From positions 177,501 to 241,500 of the forward strand of contig JABMCL010002342.1 in assembly GCA_018857735.1 (NCBI GenBank): a DNA stretch of 64,000 nt, written 5' to 3'. Position numbers and translations under genes: made by a program. Shown here one piece after another: positions 1-12,495 of the stretch. The notes below the pieces were generated by a model, which saw only the letters and a list, made by a program, of their open reading frames with translations, was not told where the DNA came from and searched no databases. The stretch's first letter is position 1, and each line of letters starts with the position of its first letter. The stretch is from Alviniconcha marisindica (Eukaryota; Mollusca; Gastropoda; Provannidae).

Positions 1-48
1 GCGGTCGGATTGCGAGGGCGAGCCACTCACTCTCTCTTCCCTTTCCCC

Positions 49-112
49 CTTTCCCCGTCCCTAATAAGCCAGCTCGCTTCTGTGGACGTAAAGCGACATG
101 TTCACTTACTAA
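49..112 (+). repeat. SINE tail fragment
   Basis: A C/T-rich stretch is followed by CCCTAATAAGCC and TTCTGTGGACGTAAAGC, ending in TTCACTTACT. The same tail closes the complete tRNA-headed SINEs at 19571-19914 and (reverse) 63181-63503. Only the 3' portion lies in the window. Confidence 0.7.
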
Positions 113-123
113 AAGCCGAAGTT

Positions 124-330
124 TGTGGAAAAAGCCGGGGCGGGCGAGAGGGAGAGGGGGAGAGAATGTGAGAGTGAGATATGTATATATTTCTTTTACG
201 TTTTATTTAATTTTATTGTTATTTTAAATGTACCTTCTTGCGTCTTGAGCCCGTGTGTCAAAGGATTTTTTTCTCATTTTTATGCTTTGTATATTGATGA
301 ATAATCAAGATTTATTTGATTTGATTCGAT
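124..330 (+). mobile_element. 3' end of a non-LTR retrotransposon (copy 1)
   Basis: This segment aligns by eye with 16327-16512. Shared blocks include AAGCCGGGGC, TTATTGTTATTTTAAA, CGTGTGTCAAAGGA and the ending ATTGATGAATAAT followed by GATTTATTTGAT. An ending in short TTGAT-type repeats is typical of LINE 3' tails. No reverse transcriptase is present here. The precise LINE family is not recognised. Confidence 0.6.
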
Positions 331-338
331 ATGCATAG

Positions 339-583
339 GAAGCCGACTGGGCCTGATGGTAAGACCTTAGGCTGCTAAGCAGAGGGACCTCGATAGGTTC
401 GAATCCGCTTGGGCTCTCACTTCTCTCTCTTCAAAATTGATTTGTGAGTACGTGGACTACTGTCTTGTGACTTTGTCCCTCACAATAATTAATGAAACAT
501 TAAAATGGCTCTCATCGCTGTCCATCTTGATGCAGGAGTCATTCTGGTGGTGACAGTGCAGCGATAGGTATATAATCTCCCTT

Positions 584-616
<33 letters not shown>
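339..616 (+). mobile_element. tRNA-derived SINE (copy 1)
   Basis: The tRNA-like head has a box A-like segment (TGGGCCTGATGGTAAGACC) and a box B-like GGTTCGAATCC. The SINE body follows (GACTTTGTCCCTCACAAT, TGGTGGTGACAGTG) and ends in a long C-run at 586-616. The usual GTCCCTAATAAGCC tail is replaced by unrelated sequence after the C-run, so this copy is 3'-truncated or rearranged. It is not a functional tRNA: the arms pair poorly and a 250-bp body is attached. Confidence 0.8.
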
Positions 617-715
617 ATCCCCTCCTGGGATCTCGGTCCCCGCCAGTACCTCTTCGTAGAGAACTCGGAGTTAAACAAGTTTAAACCGGTAACCAAATAG
701 TACCCTTACAGGCAC

Positions 716-1740
<1,025 letters not shown>

Positions 1741-1980
1741 ACACAGAGAGAGAGAGAGAGAGGGGGGGGGGGGAAGTACACAAAAGATGCATACGGCAGT
1801 AGCGGGCCAGATTTTGGTCGTTCAGAGCTTGTAAGTAGTTTATGTACACCCTGGACTTGCTGCAATCGGTTACGTTCGCGGCCAGGGTGTAGCAGTCGGT
1901 GTTTCCTTTCATGGTTCTGCAAAGGCAAACAGGAATGTCACTCGGAGCCTGCTTGCGTAGCTAGAGTGAGGGGGAGAGAG

Positions 1981-2420
1981 AGTGTGTGAAAGAGAGACCG
2001 ATACAGAGAGAGTGTGGAAGAGAGACCGATAGACAGAGAGAGTGTGGAAGAGAGACCGATACACAGAGAGAGAGAGTGTGTGTGTGGAAGAGAGACCGAT
2101 ACAGAGAGAGTGTGGAAGAGAGACCGATACAGAGGGAGAGAGAGAGTGTGTGGAAGAGAGACCGATACACAGAGAGTGTGGAAGAGAGACCGATACACAG
2201 AGAGAGAGAGAGTGTGTGTGGAAGAGAGACCGATACACAGAGAGAGAGAGTGTGGAAGATAGACCGATACAGAGAGAGTGTGGAAGAGAGACCGATACAG
2301 AGAGAGGGTGGAAGAGAGACCGATACAGAGAGAGAGTGTGGAAGAGAGACCGATACAGAGAGAGTGTGGAAGAGAGACCGATACACAGAGAGAGAGAATG
2401 TGGAAGAGAGACCGATACAG

Positions 2421-2465
<45 letters not shown>

Positions 2466-2896
2466 TGTGGAAGAGAGACCGATACAGAGAGAGTGTGGAA
2501 GAGAGACCGATACAGAGAGAGTGTGGAAGAGAGACCGATACACAGAGAGAGTGGGAGTGTGGAAGAGAGACTGATACAGAAAGAGAGTGGGAGTGTGGAA
2601 GAGAGACCGATACACACACAGAGAGTGTGTGGAAGAGAGACCGATACAGAGAGAGTGTGGAAGAGAGACCGATACACAGAGAGAGTGTGGAAGAGAGACC
2701 GATACACAGAGAGAGAGTGTGGAAGAGAGACCGATACACAGAGAGAGAGAGTGTGGAAGAGAGACCGATACAGAGACAGAGAGAGTGGGAGAGAGGCCGA
2801 CAGAGAGAGAAGGGGGGAGGAGAGAGACCGATACAGAGAGAGAGAATGGGAGAGAGACCGATGCACACAGAGAGAGGGAGGGAGGGAGGGAGACCG

Positions 2897-2977
<81 letters not shown>

Positions 2978-3929
2978 TACACAGAGAGAGAGAGAGAGAG
3001 AGAGTGGGAGAAAGACTGATACAGAGAGAGAGAGAGTGGGAGAGAGACCGATACACAGAGAGAGAGAGAGTGGGAGAGAGGCCGACAGAGAGAGAGGGGG
3101 GGGGGGGAGGGGAGGGGAGAGAGACCGATACACAGAGAGAGAGGGAGAGGGAGGGAGGGAGAGAGACCGATACAGAGAGAGAGAGGGAGAGAGACGAACA
3201 GAGAGAGAGAGTGGGAGAGAGCAGGGAGAGAGGGAAGGAGGAGGGGGGAGGGGAGAGGAGAGAGAGAGACCGATACAGAGAGAGAGTGGGAGAGAGACCG
3301 ATACACAGAGAGAGAGGGAGGGAGGGAGAGAGACCGATACAGAGAGAGAGAGAGAGAGTGGGAGGGAGGGACCGACAGAGAGAAGGGGGGGGAGGGGAGA
3401 GAGAGAGACCGATACAGAGAGAGAGTGGGAGAGAGACCGAAACAGAGAGAGAGGGAGGGAGGGAGAGAGACCGAACAGAGAGAGAGTGGGAGAGAGACCG
3501 ATACAGAGAGAGAGGAGGGGAGGGAGAGAGACCGATACAGAGAGAGAGAGAGAGTGGGAGAGAGACCGATACACAGAGAGAGAGAGAGAGTGGGAGAGAG
3601 ACCGATACAGAGAGAGAGAGGGAGGGAGGGAGAGAGACCGATACAGAGAGAGAGAGAGTGGGAGAGAGACCGATACAGAGAGAGTGGGAGAGAGACCGAT
3701 ACACAGAGAGAGAGAGAGGGAGGGAGAGAGACCGATACAGAGAGACAGACAGACAGACAGATTGTGTGGAAGGGGGACCGATACACAGAGAGAGAGGAGA
3801 GAGAGAGAGGAGAGAGAGAGAAGAGAGAGAGGAGAAGAGAGAAGACAAGACGAGATAGGAGGAGAGAGACCGATACGAAGAGAGAGAGAGGGGAGAGACG
3901 ATAGGAGAGAGAGTGGAGAGAGAACAGAT

Positions 3930-4009
<80 letters not shown>

Positions 4010-4096
4010 TACACAGAGAGAGAGGGTGGGAGAGAGAGAGACCGATACACAGAGAGAGAGTGGGAGAGAGACCGATACACAGAGAGAGAGAGGGGG

Positions 4097-4143
<47 letters not shown>

Positions 4144-4469
4144 ATGAGTGTGTGGAAGGGAGACTGATACAGACAGACAGACAGACAGACAGAGTGTGGG
4201 AGAGAGACCGATACACAGAAAGAAAGAGAGTGAGTGTGTGGTGGGAGAGAGACCGATACACACAGAGAGAAAATGTTTGTAGGAGAGAGACCGATACACA
4301 CAGAGAGAGCGGGCGGGCGAGGGGGTGAGAGACCGATACTGAGATGGAGGGGGAGGAAGAGAGAGAGTGGGAGAGAGACCGATACAGAAGAGAGAGAGAG
4401 GAGAGGAGAGAGACGACGAAGAGAGAGAGGGGGAGGAGAGACGACGATACAGAGATGGAGGAGAGAGGA

Positions 4470-4500
<31 letters not shown>

Positions 4501-4795
4501 GAGACAGAGAGAGAGAGAGTGGGAGAAAGACCGATACAGAGACAGACAGACAGACAGAGACAGATACAGAGAGACACAGAGAGACCGAGATAGTGAATGA
4601 GGGAGAAAATGAGGGGGGGGGGGGGGCGGAGGGGGGCGGAGAAAAAGACAGACAGACAGACAGCCAGACAGAGAGACAGAGTGTGTGAGGGAGAGAGGGG
4701 GTAGGAGAAAGAGAGTGACCGACCGAGACATAGAGAGAGAATGAGGGAGAGAGAACGAGAGAGAGTGCGTGTGTGTGAGAGGGAGAGACAAGACA
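1981..4795. repeat. Minisatellite array, roughly 30-bp units
   Basis: The unit is built on GTGGAAGAGAGACCGATACA followed by a variable GA run, repeated for about 2.8 kb. The fixed core GAGACCGATAC recurs every 25-60 bp and the GA linker varies in length. Around 4090-4140 and 4160-4195 the linker becomes CAGA tetramers. Because the unit lacks stop codons, all three reverse frames stay open for about 950 codons. These are not genes. Confidence 0.93.
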
Positions 4796-5070
4796 AAACA
4801 AGACAAGACAAGACAAGACAAGATTATTTTATTGTTAGGCCTCCGGCCCATTACAACAGGAGTGAACATTCAGGCAATTCGAATTCTCATGGATCCAATG
4901 ACGGACTTAAACTCAGTTTTCTAGTGCTTAAAGCTTTAAAAACGAAGGTGGATAATTTCTCTATGGTGGATGCGTTCGTGCTAGCTAATAATAAGGAAAA
5001 TTTAAACATGGATGGTTGTCTATGGCACTTTGGTGGAATAAGTTCATCCCTCAAGGCTGTATACTTTGGA
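4791..5070 (-). mobile_element. LINE 3' end, minus orientation, with TTGTC pentamer tail
   Basis: Read on the minus strand, about 240 bp of non-repetitive sequence ends with AACAATAAAATAATC followed by repeated TTGTC pentamers (seen on plus as AAGAC repeats at 4785-4821). An AATAAA-like signal plus a short tandem pentamer is a typical non-LTR 3' terminus. No coding portion is left. Confidence 0.5.
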
Positions 5071-5084
5071 CAGAGAGGGAGAGA

Positions 5085-5088
5085 GGGG

Positions 5089-5158
<70 letters not shown>

Positions 5159-5216
5159 CAGAGAGACAGAGAGACAGAGAGACAGAGACAGAGAGACAGA
5201 CAGACAGAGAAAGAGA
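5085..5216. repeat. (GA)n/(CAGA)n microsatellite
   Basis: A pure GA run gives way to GACA and CAGA motifs. It directly follows the LINE 3' end remnant. Confidence 0.9.
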
Positions 5217-5284
5217 CTGAGTCAGTAGAACAGCTTGAAGACGCTGAGATTTGAAAGATCATAAATGTAAATGTGTCTGATGAC

Positions 5285-5318
5285 CTAACTTAGTTTCAGA
5301 CAGACAGACGGTGCAGCA
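5285..5318 (-). CDS. Candidate terminal coding exon, small cysteine-containing protein
   Basis: On the minus strand a strong pyrimidine-rich acceptor (TTTTCTTTTCTCAG) precedes a short open stretch. If joined to the donor of the candidate exon at 6007-6145 (two bases carried over), it reads N-A-A-P-S-V-C-L-K-L-S and then TAG (5285-5287). The frame is set entirely by that proposed join. No polyA signal was noted close downstream. The protein is not recognised. Confidence 0.3.
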
Positions 5319-5359
5319 CTGAGAAAAGAAAATGATTTAAAAAATGTTTTTTTAAATAA

Positions 5360-5895
5360 TCTAACCAAGTGAGTGCGTGTGTGCGTGCGTACAGAGGGAA
5401 TTCAGACACAGAATGGAAACATCAGAAGAAAAGCGCATGCAAATAACCATTATACTCTCTCCTTCCCCCTGGTTTGTCGGCTGATCGTGCGTGCGTGCGT
5501 GCGTGGTGTGTGCGTGTGTGTGTGTGTGTGTGTGTGGTTGGTGGTGTTGTGTGTGTGTGGTGTGTTGTGTGTGGTGTGTGTGAGTGCGTCGCATGCGTGC
5601 AATGCTGCATCGCAATGTGTCAGTGCGTGTGTGGTGCGTGAGTGACTCGACACGATGTGCTGCAGGTGCGTGCTGCAAAAACGAGTGTGTACGTGTGTGT
5701 GTGTCCCCTGGTGTGTTGTGCGTGTGTGTGTGGTGGTGTGTGTGTGTGTTGTGTTGTGTGTGTGTGTGTGGCGTGCGTGCGTGCGTGCGGCGTGTGCGTG
5801 CGTGCGTGCGTGCGTGATGTGTCTTTGTGTGCGTGCGTGCGTGCGTGCGTGCGTGCGTGTGTGCGTGTGTGTGTGTGTGTGTGTGTTATTGTTGT
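5360..5895. repeat. GT/GCGT microsatellite region
   Basis: Alternating GT, GCGT and TGTGG tracts with short unique breaks. It ends in GTTATT and GTGGTGGG low-complexity sequence to about 5945. No coding signal is visible. Confidence 0.9.
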
Positions 5896-6006
5896 TGTTA
5901 TTGGTAGTGGTGGGGGTGGGTGGTGGGGGGTAGTGTTGTTGTTGCTGACGTAGTTCAGCTTTGATTTAGCAGCGCGCGCGGCTTAACTCATAGTTACGGA
6001 ACTCAC

Positions 6007-6145
6007 TTGCAGGCAGTGGCGAAGTCGAAGCTGTTGACGTTCTTCTGGGTGATGGCGTCCGTGGAGTTGAGACAGCCGTCAAGGAATTTGTCGCAGGCCG
6101 GATTCATTTCCTGGCCCTGACCCCAAGCCGCTGGCAAAATAGATG
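6007..6145 (-). CDS. Candidate internal coding exon of a small, possibly secreted protein
   Basis: Read on minus, an acceptor (GGTCTCTGTGCCTGCAG) opens a 139-nt block that ends at a consensus donor (AA|GTGAGT). One frame is open through 45 codons and contains AAWGQGQEMNPACDKF and FLDGCLNSTDAI, with cysteines spaced C-x5-C and a third near the end (FDFATAC). Balanced base composition and protein-like codons contrast with the surrounding microsatellites. The spacing suggests a disulfide-bonded secreted peptide with an upstream signal-peptide exon, but none was found. Family unknown. A best guess for the next exon is 5285-5318. Confidence 0.45.
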
Positions 6146-6317
6146 CTGCAGGCACAGAGACCAGTTATAGACATTTCTCTTCTCAGAATAGTTCAAAAAG
6201 CGTTCTAGAACAAGACTCAAACCTAATAAATAGCGGGGTTTAAAACCAAAAAAACTTTTCATGTGTTCAGAATAGTTCAGTTAAGCAAGACTGTCCTTCA
6301 CCCCTGTCAGTCTGTGC

Positions 6318-6323
6318 AGTGTG

Positions 6324-6406
<83 letters not shown>

Positions 6407-6570
6407 ATACATGCGTGCGTGTTCCGTGCGTGCGTGCCTGTGCGTGCCTCTGTGTGTGTGTGTGCGCGTGCGTGCGTGCTTGCCTATGCGTGCCCCTGTG
6501 TGTGGTGCGTGCGTTTCGTGCGTGCGTGCTTGCGTGTGTGCGTGCGTGCGTGCGTGTGTGTGTGGAAGGA
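6318..6570. repeat. (GCGT)n tetranucleotide array
   Basis: GTGC/GCGT tetramers for about 100 bp, then interrupted GCGTGCCTGT-like variants. It is followed at about 6588-6622 by a reverse fragment of the CGTAAAACACC-type retroposon tail. Confidence 0.9.
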
Positions 6571-6625
6571 AGGGAAAAGGATGTAGACAATTGGTTTTTA
6601 ACGCCCAGTCAAACTTAACCATGAC

Positions 6626-6880
6626 TCGGAAGATTTAAAGTGTTGAGGAGCTTGAGCTAAGGACATCACAACATCGAACACCTGGAGGAGAGAGGCGTGT
6701 AAAGAGGAAGCGCTAAACAATCTTCCTTGAAAGGAGGATAAAGGGCCTTCGTCAGTTAGACGAACATTGGAACTGTTTCAAATGCAATGTGGGGGGGGGG
6801 GGGGGGGATCTGAGAGGCAGGCTGGAGCGCATTATGGGCTTTGCCAAGCGCATAGATATTATCTTGAACTGAACTGAACT
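6626..6880 (+). mobile_element. 3' end of RNase H-type LINE (copy 1)
   Basis: The first 110 bp match the sequence just after the RNase H remnant at 20935-21055 (shared GTGTTGAG, CTTGAG, GAGAGGCGTG, AAAGAGGAAGCGCTA). Here the element continues through GACGAACATTGGAACTG and ends with TATTATCTTGAAC and TGAAC pentamers. This copy supplies the true 3' terminus that is missing from the other one. A G-run of about 19 bases interrupts it near 6790. Confidence 0.65.
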
Positions 6881-6913
6881 AATCATGACGGTTATCGGTT
6901 ATCAGGGTGACGA

Positions 6914-6921
6914 AAAAAAAG

Positions 6922-6994
<73 letters not shown>
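6914..6994. repeat. (GA)n microsatellite
   Basis: About 80 bp of GA dinucleotides. Unique-looking sequence of about 130 bp separates it from the satellite that follows. Confidence 0.95.
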
Positions 6995-6997
<3 letters not shown>

Positions 6998-7149
6998 CGC
7001 GTATAGAACGTGTTTTGTTCATGTGATACAGAGTTTATCTCTAGTTATCATTTTTTATCCACGCCACATTGCGAACTCGAAGTCCGTGCACGTCAGCCAT
7101 CGCAAGTATGTACACGAGTTTGCACGCGCCCTGTGCTAAAATGTAGGTA

Positions 7150-8960
7150 ATCTTTCCTGGCCCTGTTGCTGAACGTACAAAGGGACAGATAACGGCTCTC
7201 CCTAAAAAAACAGTCACTTTTCTCGATCGGATGGAGTAGCATCATTGGTGGGAGTGGCCACAATTCTAACGCTGCAACTGCAAGATTTTGTCGCAGCAAA
7301 GTGACAGATAACGTCTCTCCAGATTTTGTCGCAGCAAAGTGACGGATAACGTCTCTCCCTAAAAAACAGTCACTTTTCTCGATCGGATGGAGTAGCATCA
7401 CTGGTGGGAGTGGCCACAATTCTAATGTTGCAACTGCAAGATTTTGTCGCAGCAAAGTGACAGATAACGTCTCTCCAGATTTTGCCGCAGCAAAGTGACA
7501 GATAACGCATCTCCCAAACCAATCTCTTTTCTCGACCTGATGGAAGAGATTCACCGGAGGGCGTAGCCAAGGTTTCAGTGTTGCAGCCTCAAGATTTTGT
7601 CGCTGCAAAAGTGTCAGATAGCGTCTCTCCCTAGAACCAGCCACTTTTCTCTGTCTGATGGAGGAGTGTCACTGGTGGTCGTAGCCACAATTCTAATGTT
7701 GGAGCTGCGAAGTTTTGTCGTAGCGAGGTGTCAGATAACGCTTCTCCAAAACCAGTCACTTTCTCGACCAGAAGTTACTTTTCTCGAGCTCACGAAGTAG
7801 TATCACTAGTGGACGTAGCCACAGTTTCAGTGTTGCAGCTGCAAGATTTTGTCGCAGCAAAGTGTCAGATAGCGTCTCTCCCTAAAAACCAGTCACTTTT
7901 CTCTGTCTGATGGAGTATCACTGGTGGTCGTAGCCACAATCCTAATGTTGAAGCTGCGAAGTTTTGTCGCAGTAAGGTGACAGATAACGCCTCTCCAATA
8001 CCAGTCACTTTTCTCGACCCGATGAGTGCATGGGCGTACCTACAGTTTCAGTGTTGCAGCTGCAAGATTTCGTCGCAGCAAAGTGTCAGACACTGCATCT
8101 CCCTAAAAACCAGTCATTTTTCTCGATCTGATGGAAGAGGTCACTGGTGGTCGCAGCCATAATTGCAGTGATAAAGCTTGGGAAGTTTTGTCGAAGCACG
8201 GCGACAGATAACGCCCCTCCCAAACCAGTTACTTTTCTCGAGCTGCCGGACTGGTATCACTGGTGGGCAGAGCTGCCAGATTTTGTCGCAACAAAGTGAC
8301 AGATAACGTCTCTCTCCAAAACCGGCCACTTTTCTCGATCGGATAGATTAGTGTCATTGGCGGGTGTATCCGCAATTTTAATGTTGAACCTGCGAACATT
8401 TGTTGCAGCAAAGTGAAAGATAACGCCCTTCCCCAGAAACTCACTTTTCTCGACCTGATGGACGAATTTCACAAGCGAGCGTATAGCCACAATTCCAGTG
8501 TTGCAGCTGCAAATTTTTGTCGCAGTAAAGAGAGAGATAACGACTCTCCCCAAAACCAGTCACCTTTCTCGATCGGATGGAGTAACTTCACTGGTAGCCA
8601 TACTTCTAGTAATGCCGCTGCAAACGTTTGTGGCAGCGAAGTGACAGATATTGCCCCTACCAAACCAGTCATTTTTCTCGATCTGACGAAAGAGCATCAC
8701 TGGTGGTCGCAACCATAATTCCAGTGACAAAGCTTGCGATGTTTTGTCGAAGCACAGGGACAGATAATGCCCTTCCCAAACCAGTTACTTTTCTCGAGCT
8801 GATGGCTGTAGCCATAATTCTAGCGTTGCAGCTGCAAGATTTTGTCGCAGCAAAGTGACAGATAACGTCTCTCCCCAAAAATTCGTCGTTTTCCTAGATC
8901 TGACGGAGTGCCATCGGTGATGGTCGTAGCAACAACTCTAATGTTGTAGTATGTGCAAAT
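7150..8960. repeat. Satellite array, about 115-125 bp monomer, roughly 15 copies
   Basis: Each monomer contains GTGACAGATAACG, CTCTCCC, CCAGTCACTTTTCTCGA, TGATGGA, GGTCGTAGCCACAATT and GCTGCAAGATTTTGTCGCAG. Occurrences of the CAGATAACG core lie near 7187, 7306, 7461, 7500, 7732, 7979, 8207, 8302 and 8858, with diverged versions between. Near 7320 and 7480 the AGATTTTGTCGCAG-CAGATAACG segment of about 39 bp is duplicated on its own. Copies are 75-90 percent similar by eye, so the array is old. Short open frames in it are shadows. Confidence 0.92.
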
Positions 8961-9198
8961 TTATGTTGCAAATTTTTGAGGCATATTTCAAAATATGTGC
9001 TGAAAAGTACGTATGTACTTTCATATATGTATACAACCAACAACGGCACTTAATTATTTCGTAAAGGTATTTTTAAGAAGTAAAAAAAAAAAAAAGACAA
9101 CAACAACAAAACACCACTACCCCCAACTTTAGCAATAAACGTGATGCAAGACATTGCATGTCAGCAAGGGAAAGATAATATAAAAGAAAGAGAGAAAA

Positions 9199-9372
<174 letters not shown>

Positions 9373-9589
9373 GTGTTTCTTATTTTTCAAAAACAAAAAA
9401 CAACTACTCAAGGCAAAGAGAACAAAGAATACAAAGCCCAAAAGAAACAAACGATTAAATGCGAAAAGGAAAATTAAAAATTAAAATACGCGGGGACGTT
9501 TACTCCGGTAATACCAAGCGATGGTGACGACCGTTGCAAAACAACCAAAACCTAGCAGCTTTCAAGAGAAGACCCAAGATTTTATTTTT

Positions 9590-9593
9590 TAAT

Positions 9594-9633
<40 letters not shown>

Positions 9634-9766
9634 GAGAGAGAGGAGAGAGAGAGGAAGAGAGAGGAGAAGAGAGAGAGAGACACACACACACACACACACA
9701 CACAACACACACACACACACACACACCACACACACACCACACACACACACCACACACACACACACA

Positions 9767-9845
<79 letters not shown>
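9590..9845. repeat. (GA)n then (CA)n compound microsatellite
   Basis: GA/GAGGA repeats are followed at about 9680 by CA repeats with ACC interruptions. Positions 9846-10290 are unique-looking. They include an open stretch to a TGA at about 10061 with no convincing splice sites, so it is not called as a gene. Confidence 0.93.
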
Positions 9846-9846
<1 letters not shown>

Positions 9847-10289
9847 CGCTACGCTTGAAAAGAGAAGCAAAAACAAATAACAATACGCAGAACTCACCCG
9901 TCAGAAAAATTAAAAACCGAACCATCATCTTTAAAGCGGCCTGTCCGGACTGCAGAGTTAAAAAGAGAAGTTGGAAGTTCGAGAAAGTGTGTGCTGAGCT
10001 GACCAAACCCCTGCACCGATTCTTTGTTCTGACAAAACGAAAGACAGCTGGAATACAGTGAGATGGAGCCGGACTTAAGTTTAGTGTTACAGAAAGGGAG
10101 TGATGAGTGACGCTGCGGTCTTCTCGTTGCTCATTGGTTATATGGTGTGTGTGGGGTTTTTTTTATCAGTCGCGAAATACAGGCCGAAGTTCAGTGGATG
10201 GTAAAAGATAATTATGAGTGTGACTGAAACTATTTGACTGTTATCAGGTGCGGGGAACAGGACACAGGCATGTGACTTGGGAACACACA

Positions 10290-10331
10290 CACGCCGCGCA
10301 GGCACTCACGCACGCACGCACACACGCGCGC

Positions 10332-10363
<32 letters not shown>

Positions 10364-10498
10364 GCGCGCGCGCGCGCGCGCACACACCACCAAAAAAACA
10401 CCAAAAAAAACACGCTCATATAGCTTCTGAGGACAGAAAAGTAAGCATCATATTTGTCACACAACTTCTTCTAGTTGTATCACTGGCGTAACTGCTGT

Positions 10499-10558
<60 letters not shown>

Positions 10559-10740
10559 CACACCACACACACACACACACACACACACCACCAACGACGC
10601 AGCGCACGCACGCACGCACACGCAACGCACGCAGCACGCACCGCACCACGCACAGCACGCACGCACGCACGCACGCACACGCACGCACGACCACACACGC
10701 ACACCACACACACACCACACACACAACGCACGCCACGAAC
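10290..10740. repeat. CGCA/CGCG and CA microsatellite blocks
   Basis: CGCA and CGCG tracts lie at 10296-10383 and CA plus CGCA tracts at 10500-10735, separated by about 110 bp of unique sequence. Confidence 0.93.
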
Positions 10741-11054
10741 AGAACACAAAGTTGGCGATTTTTACACCTTTTCGTTTCGTCTCGCTGAAAAGAACATGTG
10801 GTAAAGTTGGGCGATTTGACATTAACATTAAATCGCTTAAAACAAAAAAATTGGTGATTTGATCAATACATAAAATCGATAAACAAACAAACAAAAAGCT
10901 ATCTGAACATTCGTTTGTTTTGACCAAATCTAAAACTGGCGACTAACTTGTCAATCAAAGCGACGGTCATTTTGTGATATTTAACGAATCTGGGCTTTTC
11001 TTTTTAAGATTTGTTTCATTTCTTCTCCGGCTGGAATGTATTGCACTGGCTAGA

Positions 11055-11120
11055 AAAAGTAAGTAAACATGATGCTTAACGTCCACAGAAACCATAAGGC
11101 TTATCAGGGACGGTGCGGCT
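11055..11120 (-). repeat. SINE tail fragment, minus
   Basis: Reads AAGTAAGTAAACATGATGC, ACGTCCACAGAAACCATAAG and CTTATCAGGGACGG on plus, the reverse of the standard SINE tail. It has no tRNA head. From 11121 to about 12300 I see only AT-rich and T/G-rich low-complexity sequence (for example 11460-11570) and no supported gene. Confidence 0.75.
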
Positions 11121-12304
11121 GGAAAAAGGCTTTTGTCTGCTACATAGCTGCCGTATGCCACGAACATTTAATGAACGCGCGTGACCAAGATGTCTCATAT
11201 TCTCTTTGCAAGTGGAAAGTGTTTACTTATACGTCTGAACTTTGTCAAAATTGAATACGCTTACTGTAGAAAGATGACTTCAAACCGTCTTTCCCTCTCA
11301 CTACCCCCCTCCTGGCTCCACGCTCCATTTTTCTCTCGCTAGTATTTATTTAGACCACCTGCCAGTCTATCTACCTGATATTTCTGCTTGTTTGTTTGTT
11401 TGTTTGTTTTCTTGTTTTTCACTACAGTTTGTGTTGACTAGTGACTGTTCGTTTTTGTGTTTTGTTGTTGTTGTTCTTTCTTTCTTTCTTTCTGTTTTCT
11501 CTTGGTGGGTTGTTTGTTGTTGTTGTTTTTTTGGGGGGGAGGGATTGGAGGGAGGGGGGGGGGGGTTGTTACGACTCATTTATTGTTAGCTTGATGAAAT
11601 TGTCCGTCCGCCATACATTTATATGTTGTCGTTTTTTACGTGTGTTTTTTTTGGGGGGGTTTGTGTGTTTTTTAGGTGTGTTTTTCCTACTGTATGAGCT
11701 CATCGCCTATAAGCTGATAGCTTGCTGATGAGCACGTAACGATTCATTGTATCTTGATTCTGTTTTGAACAAGTTCTTCTTTAAACTCAAGTGTCTGTCG
11801 AGCAGACATGACCGGAAGCACTCCATAATTATCTTCCGTGCTGTTATTGGAGATTTCCTTCTTACGCCCACTGAGCACGAGAGTAGCAGTATAGCTCTAC
11901 AGGCGTTGATTCTCGAAGGGTGACTTGTGCCATTATCTGCTTGTCAGTGATACTTTAGTTCGACCGCTGATTACCCAACCCCGAACACGTATCAGACTGT
12001 CTAACGCTTGACTTAAATTTGATAGTAGTTGTTCATCAAAACGTGAGCTAAACTCGATAATAGCCGTTCACCAAAAAGCTTCACGAAAAGTTGGTAGTAG
12101 TTGTTCGTCAAAAGGCTTTCTCGTGTTGGCATATTCCGTAATTGTTACTTCATGAGGGGGGATGGGGGGAAGGGGGTGTTGGGAGAGAGCCACTTTGATA
12201 CTTTGAGGGTTTATTGTTGAGCCGATTTTTTCATAGCCGGTTTGTGCACATGCCAATAGCCACAAATTAAACGAAAATGTAAATTCAGACAATTGAACTA
12301 AAAC

Positions 12305-12425
12305 AAGAGAGAGAGAGAGACAGAGACAGAGAGAGAGAGAGAGATCAAAGACAGACAGACAGGCAGGCAGACAGAGAAAGAGAGACAGACAGACAGACAG
12401 ACAGAGAAAGAGAGAGAGAACTCGA
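12305..12425. repeat. (GA)n/(CAGA)n microsatellite
   Basis: GA runs alternate with CAGA and CAGG tetramers. The region ends exactly where the LINE tail at 12428 begins, as at the second copy near 15536, so the microsatellite is probably the extended tail of that retroposon. Confidence 0.9.
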
Positions 12426-12427
12426 AC

Positions 12428-12495
12428 TCGAAAACTTTTATTTTACAAGGATTGTAGTTTACGTTCAGTCAAAAACCTGTCTAACAACTAGTCAG
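12428..12495 (-). mobile_element. Retroposon 3' end fragment, minus (copy 1)
   Basis: Shares AACTTTTATTTTACAAGG, ATTGTAGTTTA, GTTCAGTCAAAAACCTGTC and AACAACTAGTC with 15536-15612. Both copies are flanked on both sides by GA repeats and carry ACTCGAACTCGA or similar on the tail side. This is the 3' terminal piece of an unclassified non-LTR element. Confidence 0.65.

Noticed and set aside
339..415. Functional tRNA genes at 341, 19571 and 63430
   Set aside because: Box A and B are present but arms pair poorly and each is fused to the same 250-bp body and tail: SINE heads.
1909..4869. Open frames of 950-986 codons rich in Ser/Leu on the minus strand, 780 codons on plus
   Set aside because: Produced by the minisatellite whose unit lacks stops; three frames are open at once and no domain is visible.
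7150..8960. CRISPR-like array of repeats and spacers
   Set aside because: Units are about 120 bp, diverged throughout with no constant repeat/variable spacer split, and the window is eukaryotic.
9846..10061. Open frame ending VCAELTKPLHRFFVLTKRK
   Set aside because: No convincing acceptor, start or polyA signal; upstream part is GA/CA repeat translation.
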